Assembly: GCA_031296915.1 (NCBI GenBank) | Contig: JAVDPC010000031.1 | Span: 1 to 64,000, forward strand | Source of the DNA: Cerasicoccus frondis | GTDB lineage: Bacteria; Verrucomicrobiota; Verrucomicrobiia; Opitutales; Cerasicoccaceae | Length of the DNA stretch: 64,000 nucleotides | Reading direction: 5' to 3' | Part shown: positions 1 through 7,935 of the stretch, in pieces | How the letters are laid out: every line of letters starts with the position of its first letter | Position numbering within the stretch: the first letter of the stretch is position 1 | The notes under the pieces: generated by a model | What the model saw: the letters and a program-made list of their open reading frames with translations, nothing else | Database searches by the model: none | What the model was told of the DNA's origin: nothing | Position numbers and translations under genes: made by a program

Positions 1-111
1 GATGCTTCACTCCTTTTTCAGCCCCGACAGCAGAGGCAGCATAGAATATCCAAGAGTATATCTGAGCTTCAGTCATTTATTTCGCAGAATGTCGAGCTCT
101 GGCACGGCGCG

Positions 112-522
112 TTAGCGACGTTGTCCAGTAGCGACTGGTTCGCTCCAATTTTCCAGAAAATGTCTCATCTTAATCACATTCTTTTCATTTAATCTGCGAG
201 AGAGTCCCGCTTCGACTACAAAATAATATGCAAAAACAAGAGGGGTAATAATTAAACTAGCCACTAATCCTGTCCAGAAGGTGAATGCTGCAGCTTGGAG
301 TAGAATCGCGCTCAGAGTGGCAACAACTGACGGGACCTGAACCGAATCCCTGAAGTCTCGGTGTGCTCTGTAGAATTCTTTCAGGATTTCCTTTTTTTCT
401 TCTTCAGGAAATGGACTTAGAATCTTTGCATATTGTGATTTCATTCTATTCAGCGAACTTAAGTTATACATGAAATCCATCATGTACAAACTCATCTGTG
501 TTTTGATATAATGTTGGCTCAA
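112..522 (-). CDS. Small membrane protein, function unknown
   Basis: I do not recognise a family in this 136-residue protein. Residues 1-60 are polar, with a Lys/Glu-rich helix around residues 40-52. Residues 66-103 are almost continuously hydrophobic, long enough for one long or two back-to-back membrane helices, and are followed by a basic segment (SRRLNEKN). A helical hairpin in the inner membrane with both tails in the cytoplasm is therefore plausible. The gene is on the same strand as the retron locus but about 600 nt downstream of it, with a 23-bp-period repeat array between, so membership in the retron operon is not supported. It is AT-richer than the RT gene. An internal Met at residue 10 is an alternative start. 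Confidence 0.6.
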   Translation of the reverse strand: MSQHYIKTQMSLYMMDFMYNLSSLNRMKSQYAKILSPFPEEEKKEILKEFYRAHRDFRDSVQVPSVVATLSAILLQAAAFTFWTGLVASLIITPLVFAYYFVVEAGLSRRLNEKNVIKMRHFLENWSEPVATGQRR

Positions 523-767
523 TAGGCCTATGAGTCAAGGACTTAGGATATTTGATTATCCGAACTCGTGATTTTTAAGTACGCGAATTATCGTGCGAAA
601 CATGAAATCACTTCACCTGACGTTCGCGTACATCTTTGACTCGGTGAAAGGGGGGATCAGCAGGTCGTGATCAAGGCGGCTCGCAATTGGAGTACGAGCT
701 GGGCGTCATTTTGACACAAAGCGACTGGGCAGCCGCCAACTAGACGCAATATGCTCACAAAATTCCC

Positions 768-951
768 CTCATAAGCCTTTTCAAAAACAACCGCTCGGGT
801 GTTGGCGGAACAACGCCTCGGTTGTTGCGCTAACATAGCATGGGTTGTTGGGTAAACATAGCACCGGTTGTTGCACTAACATAGCATAAGGCTTTTTCAA
901 AACACAGCATAAGGCTTTTTGAAAAAGAAGCAGTAGGCTTTTGGGAAACAC
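768..951. repeat. Array A: eight degenerate units with an exact 23-bp period
   Basis: Units begin at 768, 791, 814, 837, 860, 883, 906 and 929, so every step is 23 bp. Most carry CA near the start, a variable dinucleotide, a G-rich pair, then a T-rich stretch (TTGTTG or CTTTTT), and end in AACA plus one base. Units 3-5 share CGGTTGTTG/GGGTTGTTG and units 6-8 share AGGCTTTT. A ninth, poorer unit may extend to 974. The period is not a multiple of three and no plausible protein runs through it. The surrounding stretch 523-1127 contains no other feature I can support. Confidence 0.75.
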
Positions 952-1127
952 CAGTATAGGAAACGTTCTTTTGAGTCAGTTGCTTCGGTTGGCGTGCTTT
1001 TACGCGCTTGAGACGACACGGAGCAACCGTCCCTACCCCATTTGGTAATCGCCAAGGTGAAGCGTAAAATGGCCACGCAAATCTGGCGCCAAGACTTTGC
1101 CAAGGGAACGTCGCGCTACGGGAGCGG

Positions 1128-2720
1128 TCAGCTTTTCCAGAACATCAGCTTTTCCCAGAAGGATTTCTTGGGGGTTGGCGGGCCGGAGGTCTTGGATGGC
1201 AAAGGTGGCGGTGACGACTTGCCTGACTTCGTTGGTAATGGTGGAGGCTGATTGGAAAGCTGCGGGGCCGGGGGAATCTTAGGCTTGGGCTCCGGCTTGG
1301 GGCGGCGACGGTATTGCTCCTTCTGGCAAATGGCGGCGACGCGGGCCTGGAACGCCTTGCCCTTGGCCGGATCGACCATGGCAATAAAGTCCGCATAGCC
1401 GGTGATGCGCTCGAGCAGGTTGTCAGTGTGGCCCTGCCAGGACTTGCCTGCGGGGCCGTCTTTTTCGATCTGAAACAGCAGCGCCTTGAACGCGCGCAGC
1501 TTGCGCCGCTCGACGCCGAGGCCTTCATTGACCACGATACCCGTCACCTCCTGGCGCATGCCTTTGCGCATGACGCGGAGCTTGTCGGGGTGGAGCACGA
1601 AGCCCTCCTCCTCAATGATTTTGCGCGTCTGCCAGAGCATGCGGCCGAGGTCCTTCACGGCCTCACCCGAGGCGGACAGCGTCAAGTCGTCAGCGTAGCG
1701 GGTAAATTGAAAACCGAGCTTTTGCGCGGCGCCCTGCAGGCGTCGGTCGAAGCGGCGGCAGATGATGTTCGTAATCGCCGGGCTCGTGGGCGCGCCTTGC
1801 GGCAGCTTGCGCTCGCCCTGTTGTATAAACCACGACTCGCCGTCCATCTGCGCTTCCTGAATCTCCGGCTCCGTGCAGAGCAGCGCGAGAATCGTCGCGA
1901 TCTGCTCAGAGTAACCGAGCTTGCCAAACAGGCCTTTGACGCGCGGATAGGTGATCGTCGGGAAGAAGTCTTTGAAGTCGAGGTTGATGACGACGTCCTG
2001 CCCAACGTGGGCCTGGGCGTTGCTTTTGATCGAGCGCTCCGGCACGAAACCATGCGCGTACTCGCTGATGTCGAGCTGGTAAAGCAGCGTGTGCAGAATC
2101 CAATATTGCAGGCGCTTGAGGCGCGGCATTGGCGCGGAAATCTTACGCATGCCACCGGACTTTTTCGGCAACAGAAAGCGGCGGTAGTGACTCGTCTTCG
2201 CGACCTTGCGGTGAAAGGACAAGAACCGCAGCTGGCCGACGCTGATGCCCATGGCGACCGCCAGCGACTCGGCATCCATGTAAACCGGCAGCTGGTTTTG
2301 CGCGAGTAAGTCGGGCCGCGTCTGGCGTTCGTTGAGGCCGCCCGAGACGCCCTCGCCCAAATAGATTATATCCTTGGCTTGGGTTTGCGCCCAACGCTCG
2401 GCGCGGGCCTTGCGCTCGGCCTCGCGGCGCAGCTTGTTCTGCTTTTGCTTTTCGCGGGATTCCGCCATCCGCTTTTTGCGGATATCGGCCAGCAGCTGCT
2501 CGCGGTTTTGCATGCGCGCCGTGCGGCGGTAGAGCTCCTGCAGTTCCTTGGTTAGCGCGGCATGCTCCTCCATCCAGTCATTGGCGAGCTGCGGCGCCGG
2601 AGTATCGGGCTTCCAATAGCCGAGGCGGATCATTTCCTCGCGGATAACCGCGTCTTTCGAGCTCTCGCGGATACGCTGGTAGAGCTCCTCTCGGCTGGAT
2701 GGCTGACGGTTAAAGATCAT
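1128..2720 (-). CDS. Retron-type reverse transcriptase
   Basis: This 530-residue enzyme should copy part of its own non-coding RNA into msDNA. The RT domain spans roughly residues 165-445. It carries KKSGGMRKIS near 185, NLDFKDFFPTI near 250, LPQGAPTSP near 310 and the catalytic YADDLTLS near 340. Two signatures typical of retron RTs are present: NAQAH near 235 and VTGIVVN near 392. About 150 residues precede the RT core, including a highly charged Arg/Lys/Glu coiled-coil stretch at 75-115; such an extension is, as I recall, typical of myxobacterial-type retron RTs. The tail (465-525) is proline-rich with repeated PPPLP. The gene is last in the order HEAT protein, SWIM protein, ncRNA, RT. A group II intron or DGR RT is unlikely because no maturase or variable-repeat context is seen. 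Confidence 0.93.
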   Translation of the reverse strand: MIFNRQPSSREELYQRIRESSKDAVIREEMIRLGYWKPDTPAPQLANDWMEEHAALTKELQELYRRTARMQNREQLLADIRKKRMAESREKQKQNKLRREAERKARAERWAQTQAKDIIYLGEGVSGGLNERQTRPDLLAQNQLPVYMDAESLAVAMGISVGQLRFLSFHRKVAKTSHYRRFLLPKKSGGMRKISAPMPRLKRLQYWILHTLLYQLDISEYAHGFVPERSIKSNAQAHVGQDVVINLDFKDFFPTITYPRVKGLFGKLGYSEQIATILALLCTEPEIQEAQMDGESWFIQQGERKLPQGAPTSPAITNIICRRFDRRLQGAAQKLGFQFTRYADDLTLSASGEAVKDLGRMLWQTRKIIEEEGFVLHPDKLRVMRKGMRQEVTGIVVNEGLGVERRKLRAFKALLFQIEKDGPAGKSWQGHTDNLLERITGYADFIAMVDPAKGKAFQARVAAICQKEQYRRRPKPEPKPKIPPAPQLSNQPPPLPTKSGKSSPPPLPSKTSGPPTPKKSFWEKLMFWKS

Positions 2721-2731
2721 GCGGCAAAGGC

Positions 2732-2957
2732 AACAGGGGAAGGTCCGCGACTTTCGCGTAGTCTCAGGACTGGGCCGATCAACTCAAGCCGCCCGTCACC
2801 TATATCGCTGTTTAAGCGCATGGCGCTTGAACAGTAAACGCGATATAGGTGACAGGGCGGCACAGTCGCGATTGGACCAGTGATGCGTCGCAAGGCTGGA
2901 TGCATGAACGGCGATCCACCGCTCGGATTGCAAAGTCTCGCGGACCTTCCCTCTGTT
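2732..2957 (-). ncRNA. Candidate retron msr-msd RNA
   Basis: The 255-nt gap between the SWIM gene stop (2976) and the RT start (2720) has the layout of a retron RNA, read on the minus strand. Its two ends are nearly complementary: 2932-2957 (a1) pairs with 2732-2754 (a2) over about 20 bp, interrupted only by short bulges; the core is CGCGGACCTTCCC against GGGAAGGTCCGCG. Between them lies a long hairpin (2788-2861) suited to be the msd stem. The a1 side is followed by shorter stem-loops, as expected for msr. A candidate branching G is the G of an AGC at 2921-2923, about 10 nt after a1. Length and position just upstream of the RT fit known retrons. Exact ends and the branching nucleotide are inferred. 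Confidence 0.85.
2788..2861. repeat. Long msd hairpin of the retron RNA
   Basis: This is an interrupted palindrome with three paired blocks: GCCGCCC (2788-2794) with GGGCGGC (2855-2861), TCACCTATATCGC (2796-2808) with GCGATATAGGTGA (2840-2852), and an inner 12-bp stem (from about 2809 to 2834) around an ATG loop with one wobble pair. There is a small bulge of about five bases on one side. Such a long, nearly perfect stem is characteristic of the msd part that is reverse transcribed. Confidence 0.85.
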
Positions 2958-2975
2958 AAAAGTGTTTTCAAAGAA

Positions 2976-4610
2976 TCAGGACTTTCGCTGATGCGCAATC
3001 CGGAGCGCGAGCATGTGCTCGCAAGGCCCCTGGCGCAATGCGTTTCGTTGAAAAAAGTTACAGTTACATTGCCCCACCACGATCCGCTCATCGGCGTCGA
3101 TGGTGAGCTTCGTTTCGTGGACGCGGCCATTAAAGTTCGTGCGCCCCTTCATCTGCTTGCGGCCTTGCTGGTCCTCCACCCAAACTTGAGCAGCGCCAGC
3201 AGCCACCAACTCGTTGGCCAGCGCCTCGCGTTCATTGGCAAAGCGATATTGATCCAGCGCGAGCGGTTCGCGGCTAAGCTCGCGCACCCGGTAAACGCCG
3301 TCATGCGCATCGAAGATAACCCGCCCGGCTTGCGTGAGCAGTGATAAGGCGCCGAGCACAATGCTGCGGTCCAGTCCGAGGCGCGACGCCAGCTGATCCG
3401 GCTCGGCAAACCATGTAGCTTTGAGCCCGGCGTAAACCTGATCGACCGTGTGCTGATCGACTTGCTGGCGCGGCGCCATGAGGTCGAAGTTACCCATGCG
3501 CGACCAGTCGTTGGCGGTCCACCCGGAGATGCCAAGCGTGTAAATCATGTTGCCCAGGTCGGCCTCGAAAAACGACGGCATGCCATAGCCGAGCAGACGC
3601 ACGGTGAAGCGTTTGGCCACCGGCACAAGCCGCTGCAAGGTCAACAAACGGCGCCTGCCCCAAATGCGCACTTCGGTCTCCTCGCTGCCATGATAGATCG
3701 AGCGCGGGCAGCGCACCTCGTAGTTCCACGGGTCAAAGCGCAGGGTGACGGGCTGGCCCGGCTTCAGGATAAAACGCAGCGATCGCGGCCCAAGTTTTTC
3801 CTTATGCCGCCGCAGCATGAAGCAAATATTGTGGACGTCCATCGGGTGGAGCTCCACCGTGGCCGCAGGCAGCGTCATGGCGGAGCTCACCTGCAGGAAG
3901 CCACGAACCCAGCTGTCGGGCAGGTCGATTTTGACTTCCTTGTAGGCGTCTTCACCCTCGGTCTTCGCCTCGAATCCGCTGGGATCGATCACGAACTGCG
4001 TCGTCTTATAGCCGCGAATTTTCTGGAACTCCTGATAGAGCGAATCGGAGTAGTCGATGTTCGTCGTGCCGCAGGCAAACTCACCCACGTTTTGGAACAC
4101 GTCGTATTTGCAGGCCAGGCGGCCATAGGTGGATTCGTCCTGGCTGAAGCACTCGAAGAACACGCAATCGGGGTGCACGGTGATCACCGGATCGAGCACG
4201 AACCAATAATCTTTATTCACCTGGTAGAGGTGATTAAAATACTTCTGCCGCGCTTCGTAAAACGGCTGCATCACCACCGCACGCTGGGAGCGCATTTCGA
4301 TCAAGCGGTCGTTCACCTCGGCCATGCGCGCTTGCGCCTGCTGGCCCTCGGCAACCGCTTCGGCGATCCAGATATCATCCTGCTCCAGGGCCCACGCCTT
4401 GTAGTCCTCGCGGTCTTTGGGCTTCCAGCGCAGGTCGGACACGACCACATCGTGCAGCGCGGAAATCGCTTCGCGAAACGGCAGCTTGTGCGAGAGCTCG
4501 CCCCGGAAAAAAGTGGGCTCGCGCGTGGCGTCCGGCACGAAGTTCATGCCCGTGCCTGAGGCGCTGTTGGAGACCGACGACGAGCCGTGGTATTGGTAGT
4601 CGAAATTCAT
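2976..4610 (-). CDS. Winged-helix/SWIM zinc-finger protein of the retron locus
   Basis: This 544-residue protein ends in a SWIM-type zinc finger: a CNC pair near residue 516 and CEH about 14 residues later, giving CxC...CxH. Residues 398-445 resemble a winged helix (LASRLGLDRSIVLGALSLL followed by a GVYRVREL wing). The first 390 residues, starting with a Ser-rich segment, are not recognised. The ATG overlaps the stop of the upstream HEAT gene in an ATGA, so the two are translationally coupled. The stop is 18 nt before the proposed retron RNA. WHSWIM proteins are, to my knowledge, partners of RT and ARM/HEAT proteins in type XIII retrons, where the pair is thought to be the effector or effector regulator; the biochemical activity is unknown. 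Confidence 0.85.
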   Translation of the reverse strand: MNFDYQYHGSSSVSNSASGTGMNFVPDATREPTFFRGELSHKLPFREAISALHDVVVSDLRWKPKDREDYKAWALEQDDIWIAEAVAEGQQAQARMAEVNDRLIEMRSQRAVVMQPFYEARQKYFNHLYQVNKDYWFVLDPVITVHPDCVFFECFSQDESTYGRLACKYDVFQNVGEFACGTTNIDYSDSLYQEFQKIRGYKTTQFVIDPSGFEAKTEGEDAYKEVKIDLPDSWVRGFLQVSSAMTLPAATVELHPMDVHNICFMLRRHKEKLGPRSLRFILKPGQPVTLRFDPWNYEVRCPRSIYHGSEETEVRIWGRRRLLTLQRLVPVAKRFTVRLLGYGMPSFFEADLGNMIYTLGISGWTANDWSRMGNFDLMAPRQQVDQHTVDQVYAGLKATWFAEPDQLASRLGLDRSIVLGALSLLTQAGRVIFDAHDGVYRVRELSREPLALDQYRFANEREALANELVAAGAAQVWVEDQQGRKQMKGRTNFNGRVHETKLTIDADERIVVGQCNCNFFQRNALRQGPCEHMLALRIAHQRKS

Positions 4611-7600
4611 CGGGCGGCCTCCGTTTCAATGAGCGTTAATGGCGACTCCAACCCGGCGTGCGCGGCTTGCAGCGTTGCCATCGCCTCGATGCAGGCCGCC
4701 TTATCGAGCACGGAAACCGTCGCCGAGTGGCGGCCCAGAATGCGCATCACGATCGCTGCGGCCTCGCGCGACTGCGCGCCCTCTTTTTGCAGGAACGCGA
4801 ATACCCGCGTCTTGGCGATGCGCCCCTGATCGATGAGCGCGAGCACGGTCACAAAAAAGTCTTCCAGCTCGGCCAGGCGCTGCGCATTGCCCGCCGCGTA
4901 TTTCTCCAGATAATTGACCGCAAATATCTGCATGCTCGCCGCCGGGTGCTGGCTGAGCCGCAGCAGGTAGCGCGGGCCGTCTTCACTCTTAAAGGTGCGC
5001 GTGATCAGCTCTTTGCCGTAAGCCTGCACCTTGGGCGTATTGCTGTCGCAGAGACTGACCAGAATTTCCGGCGTCCACTGCGCCTCGGCCACGTTTTGGC
5101 GCAGCCAGTCCATGGCGAACGCCTGCGTGTCGTCCCAGGGAACATCGACCAGGCGCACGGCCTCGGCGAGTTCGTTGAACACCGTCGCCGCATTGGCGCG
5201 ATACCAATCGCAGACCGCCGCGCGGACGCGCTGGATGTCGTTGCCACCGAGCTCGACGCGCTCGCGCATCGTCAGTGAGTCGAGCCCGCCGTGGCGCTGC
5301 AAGATTTCCCAGCCAAGCTCTTTGCCCGCCGGGTAGGGACAGCGGAGCATGCGCAAGGCATACTCGCCCGGCACGCGATCGAGGAATGGCGTCAGGTGCG
5401 CTTGAATCAGGCGCAGCAAATCGTCGTGCAGGCCGGGGGTGGATTCGCGGCGCAACAGCAGTGGGTAATACCGCTCCAGCAAGTCGCCCCCGAAGTCCGG
5501 GAAGCGCGCCGCCAAGCGCGCCACGACTGCCTGCACCGCCTCGCGAATTTCCGCATGCGACGAAAGGCAAAGGCTGGCCACGACGTCCTGGCGCTGGGCC
5601 AGTTCTTCATCGCTGAACCGCGCAAACAGCTCCGTGCCAATGCGCCGCGCAACGGGCGATGCGCTCTCGATGAGCAGCGTCAATGTGCCCGACGGATATT
5701 CCGAGGGGCCGCCCGGGCGCGCCTTTAAAAACGATGCCGCCAGGCCATGGTAGGCCGCGTCCGGCTGGCGCAGCAGATCTTCGATCACGCTGAAGGGCAG
5801 ACGCCCGATGGCCGGGCCCGCGACGGCGTCCAGTGCTTCGCGCACGGCGTCGATGCGCTCGGCGAAGCCATCGTCGGCCGCGGCATCAATCAGGATCGAG
5901 ACTACCCGCGCCAGGGCGATGTCCCATGCTGATTCGCTGAGCGAGTCCGGTTGTAAGAGCTCGCATGCCGTCGCACGCACATCCGCGTAGGGAGAGGTCA
6001 GCAAGGCGGCGGCAAACAAACTCTCGGGCAAAAACTTTTGCGGCTGCGCGCGCACCCAACCCAATGCCGTTTCGCGGGCGCGGCCAAGTGCGCAATCCAG
6101 CAAGGCCAAGACGAGCTCGTAGGACGGCTTCTCGGGGTTGAATTGGACCGTGGCGATGTCCAGCGCGAGCGTCTGCGTTTGCTCGCTGGAGCGCGCCAGC
6201 CAGCTAATCAGATCGGCCACTTTCACACGTGGCGCAAAGGCTTCCAAATTGGCGCGAAAAACACGCACGGCAAACTCATGAACACGCTCACAGCGGGACT
6301 GCGCGAGCAGGCGGATCACCGCGTCCGGCGCGTCGTCCCACAGCTCTGGGAAGGCTTCCTCACGCTGGTCAGGCGGGGGCTGCCCGGGGCGATAGCCACT
6401 GCGGCATTTCCACTTGAGGCGATTCTTGGCCAGCTCGAAACGCGGGCTGTTGGCGTGCAAGATCTGGTTGAATGCCAGGAACTCAGAATAGGCATCGTAG
6501 TGCGTATGTATCGTCACCACATTGCGCCAGCCGCCACTGTAGTCATAGTTCGTCGTGTTGTAGGGCTGCTTGGCGTCGACGTCGTCATCGAACTGGAGCA
6601 GCAGCGCCGTGGCCATGGCAACATAGTCTGCGCTGCCGGCGTCTCCCAGGCGGTGGATGCTTCGCGCCGCGCGGCGTCGAAAGGCCGTCCGTGTTTTGTC
6701 CGAATAAGCCAGACGGCTGTTCGGCTTTTTAAGCTCCTTGCTGACCTTGCGAATCACCTGCCCGTCCTGGTAAACGGTGTCTCCCCAGAGCGGGGAATTG
6801 TAGTTCTGGTAACTCGTCTCAAAGCGGTAGCTGAGCACCGCAAATAGCTGGGCGTCGCGGCGCAATTCCGCCGCCTTGAACAGCCAGCGAATCGCACGGA
6901 ACAGATTACTCCGTAAAGGCGCCTGCTGACAAAAGAGCGCCATGCCCGCGCGCACCGGCGGGTGGACCTCTCCCAACAGCGAAACGATGTAAAGGAAATC
7001 ACAGGCCTCCTGGCTGCGCTGGCAAACCTCAGCCAATCGCATGGCCAATTGCTCAGCCGTGGCGGTTAGCGCTTCGTCTTTGAGCTTCGCGGGCAGCCGT
7101 TTGACCAACTGCTGCGCAAAGGCCCGTTGTTCGGCAGCCAGCAGACAGCGCATCAGGCCCTCGGCGGCGACGCGTTGCAAATCGTCGGTGGGGAACTTTG
7201 CTTCGTCAAACGTCTCGCGAAGCAGGGGAATGGCGTCCGCCGAACCCAAACGCGCAAGCGACCAAAGCAGCGAATAATCGTGGAAGTGTTCGCCCTTAAG
7301 CCCGATGCGCAACAGGTGAGGAACCGCTTCAACCAAGTCTAATTCCCCTGCGCGCCAAATAATGCGCGACAGCTTCCACGACGTGCGCGGCGAGCGCCCG
7401 TCTGCCGCAGCTGCCAAATGAGCCAGCACCGTGTCCGCGCGTGGATTTGCATTTATATTTGGCGTCGGCTCAGCGATAGGCGTTGCCACAGGCTCGTCTG
7501 CCGCAGTGCTTTCCTCACCGTCCGCAGGCGTCTGCAATGCTTCCTGACTCGTGGCATAGCCCGCCGCCAACTTCTCCTCGACCAGGGCTTGAAAGATCCG

Positions 7601-7783
7601 CTGCGCCTCGGGCAACGCGACCGGAAATACCGTGCGCGAGCTCTCCTTGTAAACCGAGCCCAGCTTACCCCATCGATAGTTAACGACGTACTCGCCGTCA
7701 CCATTATCGCACAGGTCTACCTGATACAACTGAACAGCGCCCCCCATTTGGGTATAGAGAGTCGCTTGTTCAATTAGTCGCAC
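4607..7783 (-). CDS. WGR-domain HEAT/ARM-like repeat protein of the retron locus
   Basis: This 1058-residue protein opens with a WGR domain (residues 1-75, MRLIEQATLYTQ through VNYRWGKLG to AQRIFQALVEEKLAAGY), a small nucleic-acid-associated module also found in bacterial and eukaryotic PARPs. The rest is almost entirely helical repeats of HEAT/ARM type, for example ADAIPLLRETFDEAKF and repeated LLRxGLKGE-like pairs, with no nuclease or ATPase motif that I can see. The start codon is GTG; the WGR domain begins immediately, which supports it. It is the first gene of the retron operon, overlapping the SWIM gene by four bases. Together with the RT and retron RNA it completes the expected set for a type XIII-like tripartite system. 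How it kills or blocks phage is not visible in the sequence. Confidence 0.85.
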   Translation of the reverse strand: MRLIEQATLYTQMGGAVQLYQVDLCDNGDGEYVVNYRWGKLGSVYKESSRTVFPVALPEAQRIFQALVEEKLAAGYATSQEALQTPADGEESTAADEPVATPIAEPTPNINANPRADTVLAHLAAAADGRSPRTSWKLSRIIWRAGELDLVEAVPHLLRIGLKGEHFHDYSLLWSLARLGSADAIPLLRETFDEAKFPTDDLQRVAAEGLMRCLLAAEQRAFAQQLVKRLPAKLKDEALTATAEQLAMRLAEVCQRSQEACDFLYIVSLLGEVHPPVRAGMALFCQQAPLRSNLFRAIRWLFKAAELRRDAQLFAVLSYRFETSYQNYNSPLWGDTVYQDGQVIRKVSKELKKPNSRLAYSDKTRTAFRRRAARSIHRLGDAGSADYVAMATALLLQFDDDVDAKQPYNTTNYDYSGGWRNVVTIHTHYDAYSEFLAFNQILHANSPRFELAKNRLKWKCRSGYRPGQPPPDQREEAFPELWDDAPDAVIRLLAQSRCERVHEFAVRVFRANLEAFAPRVKVADLISWLARSSEQTQTLALDIATVQFNPEKPSYELVLALLDCALGRARETALGWVRAQPQKFLPESLFAAALLTSPYADVRATACELLQPDSLSESAWDIALARVVSILIDAAADDGFAERIDAVREALDAVAGPAIGRLPFSVIEDLLRQPDAAYHGLAASFLKARPGGPSEYPSGTLTLLIESASPVARRIGTELFARFSDEELAQRQDVVASLCLSSHAEIREAVQAVVARLAARFPDFGGDLLERYYPLLLRRESTPGLHDDLLRLIQAHLTPFLDRVPGEYALRMLRCPYPAGKELGWEILQRHGGLDSLTMRERVELGGNDIQRVRAAVCDWYRANAATVFNELAEAVRLVDVPWDDTQAFAMDWLRQNVAEAQWTPEILVSLCDSNTPKVQAYGKELITRTFKSEDGPRYLLRLSQHPAASMQIFAVNYLEKYAAGNAQRLAELEDFFVTVLALIDQGRIAKTRVFAFLQKEGAQSREAAAIVMRILGRHSATVSVLDKAACIEAMATLQAAHAGLESPLTLIETEAAR

Positions 7784-7880
7784 TCAGACGACGCTGTTGC
7801 TCATGAAGGCATCGTCAAGCATCGATATATCAATTGCCCAAAAGTTTCGTCTGTGGACAAAACGCCCCCTCTAAACCAAA

Positions 7881-7906
7881 CCGCTCCTTCCCGAAGGAAA
7901 GAGCGG
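7881..7906 (-). terminator. Terminator-like hairpin after the GH92 gene
   Basis: CCGCTC/GAGCGG with an inner TTCC/GGAA stem forms a compact hairpin about 30 nt past the stop of the 2163-residue secreted protein. On the minus strand it is followed by TTTGGTTTA, a weak T-rich tail. It also separates that gene from the retron operon downstream. Confidence 0.6.
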
Positions 7907-7935
7907 CATGAAGGTTTAACGATCGAATGAACGCA

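Noticed and set aside
768..951. CRISPR array
   Set aside because: No alternation of identical repeats and unique spacers; every unit is 23 bp and partly conserved throughout, and there are no cas genes. The same applies to 21426-21655.
1042..1282. Short plus-strand frames just before the RT gene's 3' end
   Set aside because: They overlap the RT C-terminus on the other strand and have no supporting features.
3450..4559. 369-codon open frame on the plus strand
   Set aside because: Antisense to the SWIM-protein gene, which has recognisable domains.
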